A stretch of DNA of 29,123 bases, from positions 1,900-31,022 of the IMG/VR virus record IMGVR_UViG_3300030419_002757; one strand, 5' to 3'. Both the position numbers and the translations under genes were made by a program. The stretch is from a virus. The notes under the pieces were generated by a model, which did no database searches, was not told the origin of the DNA, and was given only the letters and a program-made list of their open reading frames with translations. Numbering within the stretch: position 1 is the stretch's first letter; every line of letters starts with the position of its first letter. Positions 9,311-17,106 of the stretch are shown piece by piece.

Positions 9311-9339
9311 ATAATAACGTCATTAAGTATCTTTGTCAA
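9311..9339 (-). promoter_or_regulatory. Near-consensus sigma70 promoter for the glycan operon
   Basis: On the minus strand the sequence reads TTGACA (9334-9339), a 17-bp spacer, then TATTAT (9311-9316). The -35 is perfect, the spacing ideal and the -10 differs from consensus at one base. A start about 7 nt downstream gives a leader of about 12 nt before the TTG start codon of the first glycosyltransferase. It implies transcription by the unmodified host polymerase, unlike the motif used by the virion genes to the right. The 79-nt gap 9293-9371 otherwise holds only AT-rich DNA; a weak A/T hairpin near 9340-9370 is not a convincing terminator. Confidence 0.85.
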
Positions 9340-9371
9340 GTAAAAAAAGAACTTTTTTAAAATAAAATATT

Positions 9372-9896
9372 TTATGGACAGTTATCTGTTTTGTAAAACT
9401 CACATCCCTTACAAGATAATCTGTTTTTTATATTATTTTGTTTGGAAATATGAGTTAACGCTCTTGTTAATAAACTTGTAGCATTTTCTGTTTTTTTAGA
9501 ACCAGAAGTGACCCGAAAAATTTCAACATTATCTTTTTTTGCTGTTCTTTTTAAAAGGGCAAAGTGTGTTTCTACTATTTGTGGATCGATGTTGTGCTTT
9601 TCACAGAAAAATTTCTTGTACAATGTCAATTGATATGTTATCAGTTTATCAGATCTTTTCTTGGCATCCCATCCCCATGAACAAGACTTCCAATCTATGA
9701 TATGATACTTGCCATCTTCAGTTTGCAATACAAGATCAATGAAGCCTTTAAATTTGATATCTTCAAATACAAATTCATCAATATGTTCATACAGGCGTTC
9801 CTCAACAGAAATAACTTTAAAATCGCCAAAATATTGCTCGACGGCTGGTATTATCTCAGGAGAAAGATTGTCAGCTTGCGTTATCATCTCCATCAC
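9372..9896 (-). CDS. PD-(D/E)XK nuclease (RecB/Cas4-like), apparently lacking its N-terminal part
   Basis: A 174-residue frame with the core of a PD-(D/E)XK exonuclease: FKGFIDLVLQTEDGKYHIIDWKS gives Asp54 and the D68-x-K70 pair. QLTLY (89-93) matches the QxxxY motif of RecB/Cas4-type nucleases. Three cysteines near the end (162, 165, 173) recall the C-terminal part of a Cas4/AddB iron-sulphur site, whose fourth cysteine normally lies in the N-terminal region that is absent here. The frame starts at GTG 9896 (or ATG 9893 or 9887) with no convincing SD. It stays open upstream to 9932 with no better start, and overlaps the end of the hub gene. The family usually has roughly 80-100 more residues before the first conserved Glu. 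It could be a working short variant, but a 5'-truncated remnant is more likely. Confidence 0.7.
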   Translation of the reverse strand: MMEMITQADNLSPEIIPAVEQYFGDFKVISVEERLYEHIDEFVFEDIKFKGFIDLVLQTEDGKYHIIDWKSCSWGWDAKKRSDKLITYQLTLYKKFFCEKHNIDPQIVETHFALLKRTAKKDNVEIFRVTSGSKKTENATSLLTRALTHISKQNNIKNRLSCKGCEFYKTDNCP

Positions 9897-12804
9897 AAGT
9901 TCTGGTTTTGTAACTTGAATCTTTTTTAACTCTCAAATTAGTTATATATGGCATTAAGTGTTTCATCGTTAAATCATTATCGGCTGTATTCCACATAGAG
10001 GCTGCGTTATCATCAATTTTTAATCCAGATATATTTAAATTTTCTAAACTTCTCGGTGAAAGTATTGTTTTCTTAAAATCCGTATCTTCATATATTTTTT
10101 TCTTTTCTTCTGGTCTAATTCTAAATTGTGTTTCTAATGTAGTATACCAACCCTCACTACCTATAGCTTGAGTAGTTCTCATAACTTGAAAGTAACAACT
10201 ATTTTTATATATGTTAGGTAGATAATCAACTCTAAAACAATCTCCAGGTTGTATTGATGATACACCATAAGTTGTTAAACTCAAAGTAATTGGTAATAAA
10301 TTAGGTCTTTTGGTCATTATTACCTCTTTTACTAATCTAGTTTTATAATAGTCTGAAAAATTAGTAGCTACTTTATAACCAGCCATTTGTGCTACTTCAA
10401 TATTTAAATCAATTTGTTCATTATCCCATATTTCTTTTAGTTCTTCTGGTGATTTTCCTTCATTTAAAGATTCATCAGAAGTTAAATCTGGTTGAGATTG
10501 TAAAAGTGAGCCTTCAAGTAAATCTATCCTTGATTTAGTTGTGTTTACATTATAAGTACCAGTTAATAAATTTTGAGCGTTTTCATATACATCTGCTATA
10601 GAAGCATCTCTGTCTTTTCTAGCACTTATCTGACCTGCTCTAAAAGCACCATTGTCTGGTAAATATAAAATACTAGCTGTTTCTTTATCAAGAGAACCCA
10701 AAGCTACCGCTTCATCAACTAAATCAGTTACAGGATACATTTTATTTTCATGACTCATAGCTTGTATCGCGTACATATTACCAATGTTTCCTTGTGGAAG
10801 ATTAAAACTAACATCATAACTTTTAACAATAGAATTTTTTGACATTATATCAAATGTAAATAAATCTTCAAAAAATTGATTTTTACTTTCACTTTCATCA
10901 TTGTCATTCTGTATATTACCCGATTGATTTATAAGTTCTTGTGTTTCAACTCTATTTTTGTCAATTATCATTAATTCAGAATCAGTTTCACCACTCATTA
11001 TTTCCCAATCCCAAACACCATTTGAATCACCACTTATTGTATTTAATAAATCTTTTAACATCTCTCTTACATTTCCACTTGATTTTAAAGAACTTATTAT
11101 TACATCTATGTTTATGAAAACTTCTCGTATCGGTATTCTATTTTGTGTATTATCATACTCAAATTCATTATCTACAGCATCACCAAAATATTGAGGTGTT
11201 TTTTCTACTTGATAGCTATATGAACCACCGTTTTGAGCTAACTCATCATCTATGTCATATCCCCACCATACTGGTAATATGAATGTTGGTGGTTCTTCTG
11301 GTACTTCGGATAAAGTTTGTTGTCTTTCTAAAAAAATTTCACTATAAGTCGTAAAAGAATTTGAAGAATCAAATCTGACTTGTAAGTCCTTTCCATTGTT
11401 TATTTCATCATCATTTTTTCCAAAACCAAACTGAGAATTTATAACTATATCCTCAAATAAACCCCAAGCTATGTACACATCATCAACATCAAGACTATTC
11501 ACAAATACACCTGTTCTTATTGAATTATTACTAGCGTTAGATGTCTCAACACTACCAGGTGTTAATTTATTTGAACCTAATTGTCTTTGAGCTAAAGCTT
11601 TTAAATTATTGTTAAAATTTTCTACTTCATCTGTACTACTGTCAGCGTCTGGTGTTACAAGAAATTGGTCTACATCAGAAATATCATCACCACCCGATGC
11701 ACCCGTAGCACCGTCATTAGCTAAAGTTGGTTGAACTCCCAAATACAAAATTCCATAATTTAATATATTCTGTATATTTCGTGTCATTGAAATATCAGTT
11801 TCAAATGACATTAATGAACTATTAGCAGATGTTATTTCTACCATACACTGAACACTACCATTTTCCATAATTTTAGCATCATAGTTTGTAACCACACCTT
11901 GTAATACTTCAAGGTCACCTTGATTTTCAGTAATTTTTCCTAAAACTTTATCATCTTTATCTGGTTCTCCATATAAAAAATCTTTTATAGAAGCTCCATT
12001 TTGTGAAGAATTTATCAAATCTTCAGGTTCATATAAAGTTGATGTACTCCAACCAAAATCAACAAATATGGTAGCACCTGGTTTTAAAAAATATCTATTA
12101 TATATTTTATCAAAATCATTAAAATTATGAACCTCAAAATTTATACTTGTTTTTTTAATAACACCTAAAGTTCCTTCTGTGTTTGAGGTAATTGATGTTA
12201 TACCAGTTGGAGGTTTTAAAAAATTGTTAGATTCTTGTTCGTCTGGAAATATAGCTGCTATCGTACTATCTGAAACACCTGATTCAGAGGTTGTTCCTGG
12301 TTCATTCACACTCAAAGAAATATTAGGGTTTGTATCGTTGATATAATTTAAAACATGATTTCCAATTGTATATATTTTAGTAGCATGTTCTGCTCCGTCT
12401 CTTGGTTCAATGTCTGGTTTTACATAAAATACACCATCAATTTCAACAACCTTTGTACCTTCATGTTTTTGTGCATATTTTTTAGCTTTTCTTTTAGCAG
12501 ATGAAGTTTTTAACCAAGAGGGTGTACCTTCAATTTCATCATCTGGATTAAATTCTTCTAAAGTTTCTACTACAACTTCCTTATCTATAAATTTAACAGC
12601 TGTCCACATTCTAACGAAAGGTGTACGAGATGATAAGTCAGCTAATACATTGGGTTTACCACCCGGTACAACACCAGTAGAATCATTAAAAACTCCACTA
12701 ATTGATTCACCAGGTGCTGCTTCACCAGCAACTCTCTGTCTGTCTTTAAGTTTTTTTGCTACCTTTTCAGGTATAGGAGAACCGAATAGTCTTTTATTTA
12801 TCAT
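9871..12804 (-). CDS. Large virion protein, probable baseplate hub (gp27/XkdQ-like)
   Basis: A 977-residue protein at the end of the tail operon, after the LysM gene, where contractile-tail phages encode the hub that caps the tail tube. About 90 residues before the end, LSLTTYGVSSIQPGDCFRVDYLP and GWYTTLETQFRIRP resemble the C-terminal tube-like domain of hub proteins. An N-terminal block around residues 215-265 (KKTSINFEVHNFNDFD, PGATIFVDFGW) looks like the stem of a structural domain. It is over twice the length of T4 gp27 (391 residues), so it may also carry spike or wedge functions. No signal peptide or membrane helix. The last 10-20 residues are encoded by DNA that in another frame belongs to the nuclease, so the true C-terminus may be altered. 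Hub assignment rests on position and weak pattern similarity. Confidence 0.6.
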   Translation of the reverse strand: MINKRLFGSPIPEKVAKKLKDRQRVAGEAAPGESISGVFNDSTGVVPGGKPNVLADLSSRTPFVRMWTAVKFIDKEVVVETLEEFNPDDEIEGTPSWLKTSSAKRKAKKYAQKHEGTKVVEIDGVFYVKPDIEPRDGAEHATKIYTIGNHVLNYINDTNPNISLSVNEPGTTSESGVSDSTIAAIFPDEQESNNFLKPPTGITSITSNTEGTLGVIKKTSINFEVHNFNDFDKIYNRYFLKPGATIFVDFGWSTSTLYEPEDLINSSQNGASIKDFLYGEPDKDDKVLGKITENQGDLEVLQGVVTNYDAKIMENGSVQCMVEITSANSSLMSFETDISMTRNIQNILNYGILYLGVQPTLANDGATGASGGDDISDVDQFLVTPDADSSTDEVENFNNNLKALAQRQLGSNKLTPGSVETSNASNNSIRTGVFVNSLDVDDVYIAWGLFEDIVINSQFGFGKNDDEINNGKDLQVRFDSSNSFTTYSEIFLERQQTLSEVPEEPPTFILPVWWGYDIDDELAQNGGSYSYQVEKTPQYFGDAVDNEFEYDNTQNRIPIREVFINIDVIISSLKSSGNVREMLKDLLNTISGDSNGVWDWEIMSGETDSELMIIDKNRVETQELINQSGNIQNDNDESESKNQFFEDLFTFDIMSKNSIVKSYDVSFNLPQGNIGNMYAIQAMSHENKMYPVTDLVDEAVALGSLDKETASILYLPDNGAFRAGQISARKDRDASIADVYENAQNLLTGTYNVNTTKSRIDLLEGSLLQSQPDLTSDESLNEGKSPEELKEIWDNEQIDLNIEVAQMAGYKVATNFSDYYKTRLVKEVIMTKRPNLLPITLSLTTYGVSSIQPGDCFRVDYLPNIYKNSCYFQVMRTTQAIGSEGWYTTLETQFRIRPEEKKKIYEDTDFKKTILSPRSLENLNISGLKIDDNAASMWNTADNDLTMKHLMPYITNLRVKKDSSYKTRTCDGDDNAS

Positions 12805-12806
12805 TT

Positions 12807-13085
12807 TTAAAACCCTTTGGCGTTTTCAACTGATACTGGTATCCTTAATGATGTTCCTGCTGGTATGTTCATTGTTTTTAGATTGTTAACTCTAGCTATA
12901 AACCACCAAAGTGTAGAATCACCATAAAATCTGTTAGCTAGGTTATCACATCTATCACCTTCTTGTGCTATGAAATACATATCATCATTTTTTTCTGGAA
13001 CTTTGTTATATATTGTTGTTTGATAATATCTTTTTTTTAAATCTGTACTTTTTTTTGTTTTTGTATTTTCATATCGTGATGCCAT
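12807..13085 (-). CDS. LysM-domain baseplate protein (gp53 / tail protein X type)
   Basis: A 92-residue protein with one LysM-like domain in its C-terminal two thirds: YFIAQEGDRCDNLANRFYGDSTLWWFIARVNNL followed by IPAGTSLRIP. Phages use this fold as an adaptor between the inner tail tube/hub and the baseplate wedges (T4 gp53, P2 gpX, PBSX XkdP). The N-terminal 25 residues are basic and probably an extension. The ATG at 13085 has GGAG 7 nt upstream. The gene sits between the tube-initiator candidate and the hub with gaps of 2 nt on each side, the usual place for this adaptor. A virion role rather than a lytic one is favoured because there is no hydrolase domain. Confidence 0.8.
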   Translation of the reverse strand: MASRYENTKTKKSTDLKKRYYQTTIYNKVPEKNDDMYFIAQEGDRCDNLANRFYGDSTLWWFIARVNNLKTMNIPAGTSLRIPVSVENAKGF

Positions 13086-13087
13086 AT

Positions 13088-14776
13088 TTAATCTCCAACA
13101 TATCCATAAAATTGTGTGTCTAATTGAGGAACTGATGCGTGAATTACTTGATATGTAATGTTAGCTGTCACATGTCTTGGTACTCTCTTTCCACTTTCAG
13201 TTTCCCAAGTTGAAGATTGTTCTACTGAATAATTTAAGGATTTAATAAATCCCATCAATTCATTTTTACTTTTACCAAATATTTCACCCATTCTAAATTT
13301 TGTTAATGGTGGTTTCATTTTTATTTTTCCACCTAAATTAACATCAGCCATATATTGAGGATAACACAATGATGTTAACTTATTCATTTTTTTATATATC
13401 ATTCCCAATTCATCAGAGGTTTGAGCCACTAATCTTAATGTAAAAGTAATATCTCTTTCACTTCTTTCATACACATATACTGGTTCACTTCTTCCAATGT
13501 AGTTTGTTGAAGCCCAAGTAGGTGCTATATTTTCTGTGAGTCCTTCTATATAAGCTCTAAAAAATATATATTTGTTATCTCTCAAATCTTTAAAGTATAA
13601 TGGCATTCCTTCTTTTTTGTCTTCTACACTAAATGCAAGTGTATTTTGGCCATCATTTAGTCCAGTTGTTAATCCAAGTATCGTATCTAATGAATTACCC
13701 TCAATCATTTTTGCTAATGTCATCTTATCACCAGATTTCTTTGAAGGATTTTTAAATTTTGTTCCACCTGCTATTGGAAATGAGGTTTCTAAATCACTAA
13801 TTATTGGAGGCATAAAAAGACCATCATAATTTGTAAATGTCTCATCCAATTTAAAAGGTATTGTCGTAGGGCCACCATAAGATAAGCTGGTGGGAGAGGG
13901 AATTAATACATCTCGTCTAATTAATACATTTGGTGTTGTTCCAACTATTCTCGCAAGTGAAGACCCTAAAGTAGATAGTGGATTATAAAATCTACCAAAT
14001 CTTTGTGGTGAAAACATTGAAATATTTGGTTTGGATGACATTGGCCATTCAACTTTAGAACCAATATATCCTAATGCATTTTGTTTTGCAATAAATGCAA
14101 CTCCAGCAGCTGATGATAAATATTTAGTTAATCTTAAAGTATCAGTCACTGCCCTCACTATTGGAACAGAACGACTTCCTGCGTTTACAACTCTACCACC
14201 ACTTAAAAAATTATCTGTTGGAAGATGACTCACTATATAAGGCTCACCTGAACCAGCACCAAGTAACTCTGTTCTACCAAAGTTAAATATACCAGATTTT
14301 GCATCATCATTCCTAATCCTTAACTTATCCCTATTAACACCAGGATAACTTATTGGTACATTTCCACCCCATTCTGGATTATTTTTTGGTGTGTGACTTG
14401 CGTTATATAAGTTTGACCAATCTTGAGTTGCTAAATCTAAACCAAGTGTAGCTAAATCAGTTGGTGATGTAGCTTTATATTGTGTACCTGTGTATGTATT
14501 TATGTTACTTATTGTTATACGATTATTTTTTGGTATTCTGGAATCAAATTGTTGTTCATCATAAAACTTTGTTAATAAATCTTCACTAACAAAGGCAGGT
14601 GGTTGTCTTAAAAGAGTATCAAGTATAACAGATTCAGCAGCTTCAGAGTGTGTACCTTTAGCTGAAAGTAAAATAGATGGAGGAGTACCACCTGGTAAAG
14701 GTTGATTTACTTGATAATCATCAGCTCTGTTTTGTATATCATCTTGGAAGATACTTCTTAAATTTTCTAAACCCAA
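13088..14776 (-). CDS. Virion structural protein, candidate tail-tube initiator/baseplate protein
   Basis: A 562-residue protein. The C-terminal 150 residues (from VYVYERSERDITFTLRLVAQ to HVTANITYQVIHA) look like a beta-rich tail-tube-type domain, as in baseplate-tube junction proteins such as T4 gp48/gp54. The N-terminal half is glycine, serine and proline rich with no recognised motif. The start is TTG at 14776, preceded by GGAG at 7 nt; the frame has no methionine near the N-terminus that would serve better. It lies between the tape measure and LysM genes (gaps 12 and 2 nt), exactly where tube-initiator genes occur in T4 (29-48-54) and in simpler contractile phages. Function is inferred from position plus the domain look; a direct match is not proven. 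Confidence 0.55.
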   Translation of the reverse strand: MGLENLRSIFQDDIQNRADDYQVNQPLPGGTPPSILLSAKGTHSEAAESVILDTLLRQPPAFVSEDLLTKFYDEQQFDSRIPKNNRITISNINTYTGTQYKATSPTDLATLGLDLATQDWSNLYNASHTPKNNPEWGGNVPISYPGVNRDKLRIRNDDAKSGIFNFGRTELLGAGSGEPYIVSHLPTDNFLSGGRVVNAGSRSVPIVRAVTDTLRLTKYLSSAAGVAFIAKQNALGYIGSKVEWPMSSKPNISMFSPQRFGRFYNPLSTLGSSLARIVGTTPNVLIRRDVLIPSPTSLSYGGPTTIPFKLDETFTNYDGLFMPPIISDLETSFPIAGGTKFKNPSKKSGDKMTLAKMIEGNSLDTILGLTTGLNDGQNTLAFSVEDKKEGMPLYFKDLRDNKYIFFRAYIEGLTENIAPTWASTNYIGRSEPVYVYERSERDITFTLRLVAQTSDELGMIYKKMNKLTSLCYPQYMADVNLGGKIKMKPPLTKFRMGEIFGKSKNELMGFIKSLNYSVEQSSTWETESGKRVPRHVTANITYQVIHASVPQLDTQFYGYVGD

Positions 14777-14788
14777 TTTAATTCTCCG

Positions 14789-16561
14789 TTATACATTAGC
14801 TATTGCTTCTGCTGTTCTTAAACCTATTCTTCTTGTTTCAGCAATTAAAGTTTCATTTTGTTCTCTTAATTTTCTATTTTCGTCTGCAATTGGTTTCATC
14901 GCATCTTTAATCATTCCACCCAATTTTTCGATTGGAACAATAGCTTCTTGTGGGTGAACATTAACCAATCCCTCTTGTGTTGTTATACCACCGTCTTGTG
15001 CAGAAGCTACACCTTTTAGACCACCAATCAAACCACCAACTATTGCTGGTATACCTAAAGCTAATCCTATACCCAAAGGTCCCAAAAATGTAGCTTGTTT
15101 ACCTAGCATAGTTGCGATTGAGAACGCAAAGTTTAACATACTTTTACCAGCCATTACTCCTAAAAGACCTGTTATAATTGGTACTATACCTTTCATTTCA
15201 GATAAAGCTTTTGTAGCTGACACAAACCCACCTGCTATTTGACCTACCATAGGTCCTATTGAAATAATTAATTCCGCACCTACTGTTTTTAAATTATTTA
15301 TAATTTTTGATATATTATCCAAAGCATTCGGACCAATCATTTTTTCCAAACCAGGTTGGGCTGCGATTGCATCACCAAGAGTTCTAACCTTTTCTTGATT
15401 ATTAACCATTTTAGACATCTGTTCAACACTAACACCAAGAGCTTTGGCTAATGATTGCCTTTGTAATACATTCATTTTTTCAAATTCAGCTTGACTTCCA
15501 ACTTGTTTTGTTAATTCTACAGCAAATTCATCAGCTTTACCTGCCAAAGCTAGTTCTCTTGCCTTTTGTAGATTTACATCTCTACCCAACATGATAGAAG
15601 CTTCAATTTCAGCGTTAAGTGAACTTTGAAACTCTAACATACCTTCCATAGAACTTGCTATTGTGGATAAAGTTGTACCAAGTCTTGTCGCTTGAATTGC
15701 TGCTTTCATTAAATGTTCTGGTGTCATACCAGTGAATTTAGCTATTGATTCTGATGAAGCTGCGATATCCCTCATCACGGTATTTGGTGAAACTCCCTCG
15801 GCCTCGGCTAATAAAGCAGTTTGTTTTGCAAAGTTTTGAGCCGTGTCAAATGACATTCCCGCTACTTGAGTTAGAGTACCTAATAATTTAGTACCTTCAG
15901 AATTACTTATACCAAGTGCCAATGATGTATCTATAATATTATTAGCCATTTCAACTGATTCATCTCTTCCGAATCCAAAGTTATCGGTTAGCTCTTTTGA
16001 TACCGTGGCTACTTCTGCTAGTGATTGTCCTAATCTAGTAGCTTCTTTTCCAGCTACTAACATATCATTCTTAAATTGTTGATTTGTTATTCCAAGTGCA
16101 CCAAACTCTTTACCAATTGTACCTGTCATAGCAGCAAATTTTGTAAATATAGCTAATATACCACCACCTATACCAAAGATTGATAATGATGATTTTACCA
16201 TTTCGTGTAGAGATTCTGCAGATTTTTTTGTGGCTTCGTGTAACTCTTTTTGTTTCTTTTCTCTTGCTTCGTCTAATTTGTTCTGTGCTATTTGTTGTGT
16301 GACACTTTCAGTCGTAATTTTATATTTTCTAGCTAATATTTTATTCCCATTCTTTGCAAAGGTGTTAGCTTTTTCTTGTAAATTGTTTTGTATTTCACCA
16401 AGTTTATTATTATCCTTGGAATTATCTATGGCCTGTTGTACCAAATCTGCTCTATCTTGTACGGTTGTATTACCCCGTTTAAGAGTATTCGTATACTCCT
16501 GTTCGAGACTAACTAATTCATCTAATAAATCTCGTCTCTCTTTAAAATCTTCATTGGCCAT
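14789..16561 (-). CDS. Tape measure protein
   Basis: Sets tail length and is threaded through the tail tube before DNA ejection. At 590 residues it equals, as I recall, the length of T4 gp29, so the tail should be about as long as T4's. Residues 1-120 are charged heptad-like coiled coil. A hydrophobic stretch near 128-150 and a large one at about 455-520 (alternating Gly, Ala, Leu, Ile) are typical. The C-terminal block GGITTQEGLVNVHPQEAIVPIEKLG is the tape-measure ending seen in many phages, followed by a final coiled coil. It follows the tail assembly chaperone region, as is usual, and lies 4 nt after the small 85-residue gene. I see no hydrolase domain. Confidence 0.9.
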   Translation of the reverse strand: MANEDFKERRDLLDELVSLEQEYTNTLKRGNTTVQDRADLVQQAIDNSKDNNKLGEIQNNLQEKANTFAKNGNKILARKYKITTESVTQQIAQNKLDEAREKKQKELHEATKKSAESLHEMVKSSLSIFGIGGGILAIFTKFAAMTGTIGKEFGALGITNQQFKNDMLVAGKEATRLGQSLAEVATVSKELTDNFGFGRDESVEMANNIIDTSLALGISNSEGTKLLGTLTQVAGMSFDTAQNFAKQTALLAEAEGVSPNTVMRDIAASSESIAKFTGMTPEHLMKAAIQATRLGTTLSTIASSMEGMLEFQSSLNAEIEASIMLGRDVNLQKARELALAGKADEFAVELTKQVGSQAEFEKMNVLQRQSLAKALGVSVEQMSKMVNNQEKVRTLGDAIAAQPGLEKMIGPNALDNISKIINNLKTVGAELIISIGPMVGQIAGGFVSATKALSEMKGIVPIITGLLGVMAGKSMLNFAFSIATMLGKQATFLGPLGIGLALGIPAIVGGLIGGLKGVASAQDGGITTQEGLVNVHPQEAIVPIEKLGGMIKDAMKPIADENRKLREQNETLIAETRRIGLRTAEAIANV

Positions 16562-16565
16562 TGTT

Positions 16566-16823
16566 TTATCCTATTAAATCGTCTATTGTTACTTTTTTTG
16601 GTTTAAATGATTTGTGATTTGGGTCAACTTCGTTTGCAAACTTATTAAAATCATCCCACAAATCTTTGAGCTCTTTGTTTAAATTATCAACATCTTTTTT
16701 TGTTTTTGGGTCTTTTTTGATATTACGAACAGCTATTTTATTAGCTATCTTATTTATAATCTTTTTATAAAGACCTTCTGATAAGATGTTTTCTCTGTCC
16801 ATATATGATTTTTTCTTTGACAT
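16566..16823 (-). CDS. Small basic/acidic helical protein of unknown function
   Basis: 85 residues. I use the ATG at 16823 because GGAG lies 6 nt upstream; the TTG at 16835, 12 nt further up, would start inside that SD. The protein is highly charged with about 20 lysines, predicted helical, and ends VTIDDLIG. It starts SKKKSYMDRENILSEG, a beginning I associate with small proteins next to tail genes in marine T4-like phages, without known function. It stands 4 nt before the tape measure gene and has its own copy of the ATATTTATATATGA motif 26 nt upstream, so it heads the tape measure-to-hub transcript. A tail assembly helper is possible; unproven. Confidence 0.8.
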   Translation of the reverse strand: MSKKKSYMDRENILSEGLYKKIINKIANKIAVRNIKKDPKTKKDVDNLNKELKDLWDDFNKFANEVDPNHKSFKPKKVTIDDLIG

Positions 16824-16849
16824 AATACTCTCCAATTAGATGTAATTAT

Positions 16850-16863
16850 TCATATATAAATAT
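16850..16863 (-). promoter_or_regulatory. Phage promoter motif copy (tape measure transcript)
   Basis: Minus strand reads ATATTTATATATGA, within the 18-nt block TTGATATTTATATATGAA shared with the copies at 18954 and 26254. It lies 26 nt upstream of the ATG at 16823, immediately downstream of the frameshift extension that ends at 16879. No terminator precedes this copy, so it probably adds transcription to read-through from upstream. Confidence 0.65.
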
Positions 16864-16878
16864 CAAATATGTAGAAAA

Positions 16879-17106
16879 TTATCTTTTAAATCTTGGATTT
16901 GTGGTGGGGGATGATATGTTAGCTTTTTGATTAGCTTTTTTTATCTCTTCATTTTCTTTTTTTCGTGTATCAGCTAATTGTTTATAATAGAAATTTCTTA
17001 AATATATGGGCATTGTATATACATCAGAATGTGTAAATCCCTTTCCATAATACATCAGTTGAAATATTTGTTCGTGAAGTTTTGCTTTATCACTCGGTGT
17101 CAGGCC
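16879..17106 (-). CDS. C-terminal frameshift extension of the tail assembly chaperone
   Basis: An open frame of 75 codons, starting GLTPSDKAKLHEQIF and containing FTHSDVYTMPIYLRNFYYKQL, then a lysine-rich tail. It has no start codon with an SD. Upstream it is closed by a TAA just before the seven-T run of the 248-residue gene, so the frame opens only across that run. The first internal ATG (17055) would give 58 residues, removes the conserved-looking beginning and has no SD. I therefore read it as the second half of a chaperone fusion made by slipping +1 (or -2) on the T run. In lambda (G-GT), Mu and P2 such fusions recruit tape measure and tube subunits. The position directly before the tape measure fits. 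Confidence 0.7.
   Translation of the reverse strand, partial: GLTPSDKAKLHEQIFQLMYYGKGFTHSDVYTMPIYLRNFYYKQLADTRKKENEEIKKANQKANISSPTTNPRFKR

Noticed and set aside
9340-9371. Terminator after the nuclease gene
   Set aside because: Only A/T pairs and an imperfect stem; not distinguishable from background.
12807-13085. LysM protein as a lysis enzyme
   Set aside because: No catalytic domain, and its place among baseplate genes matches the structural LysM adaptor.
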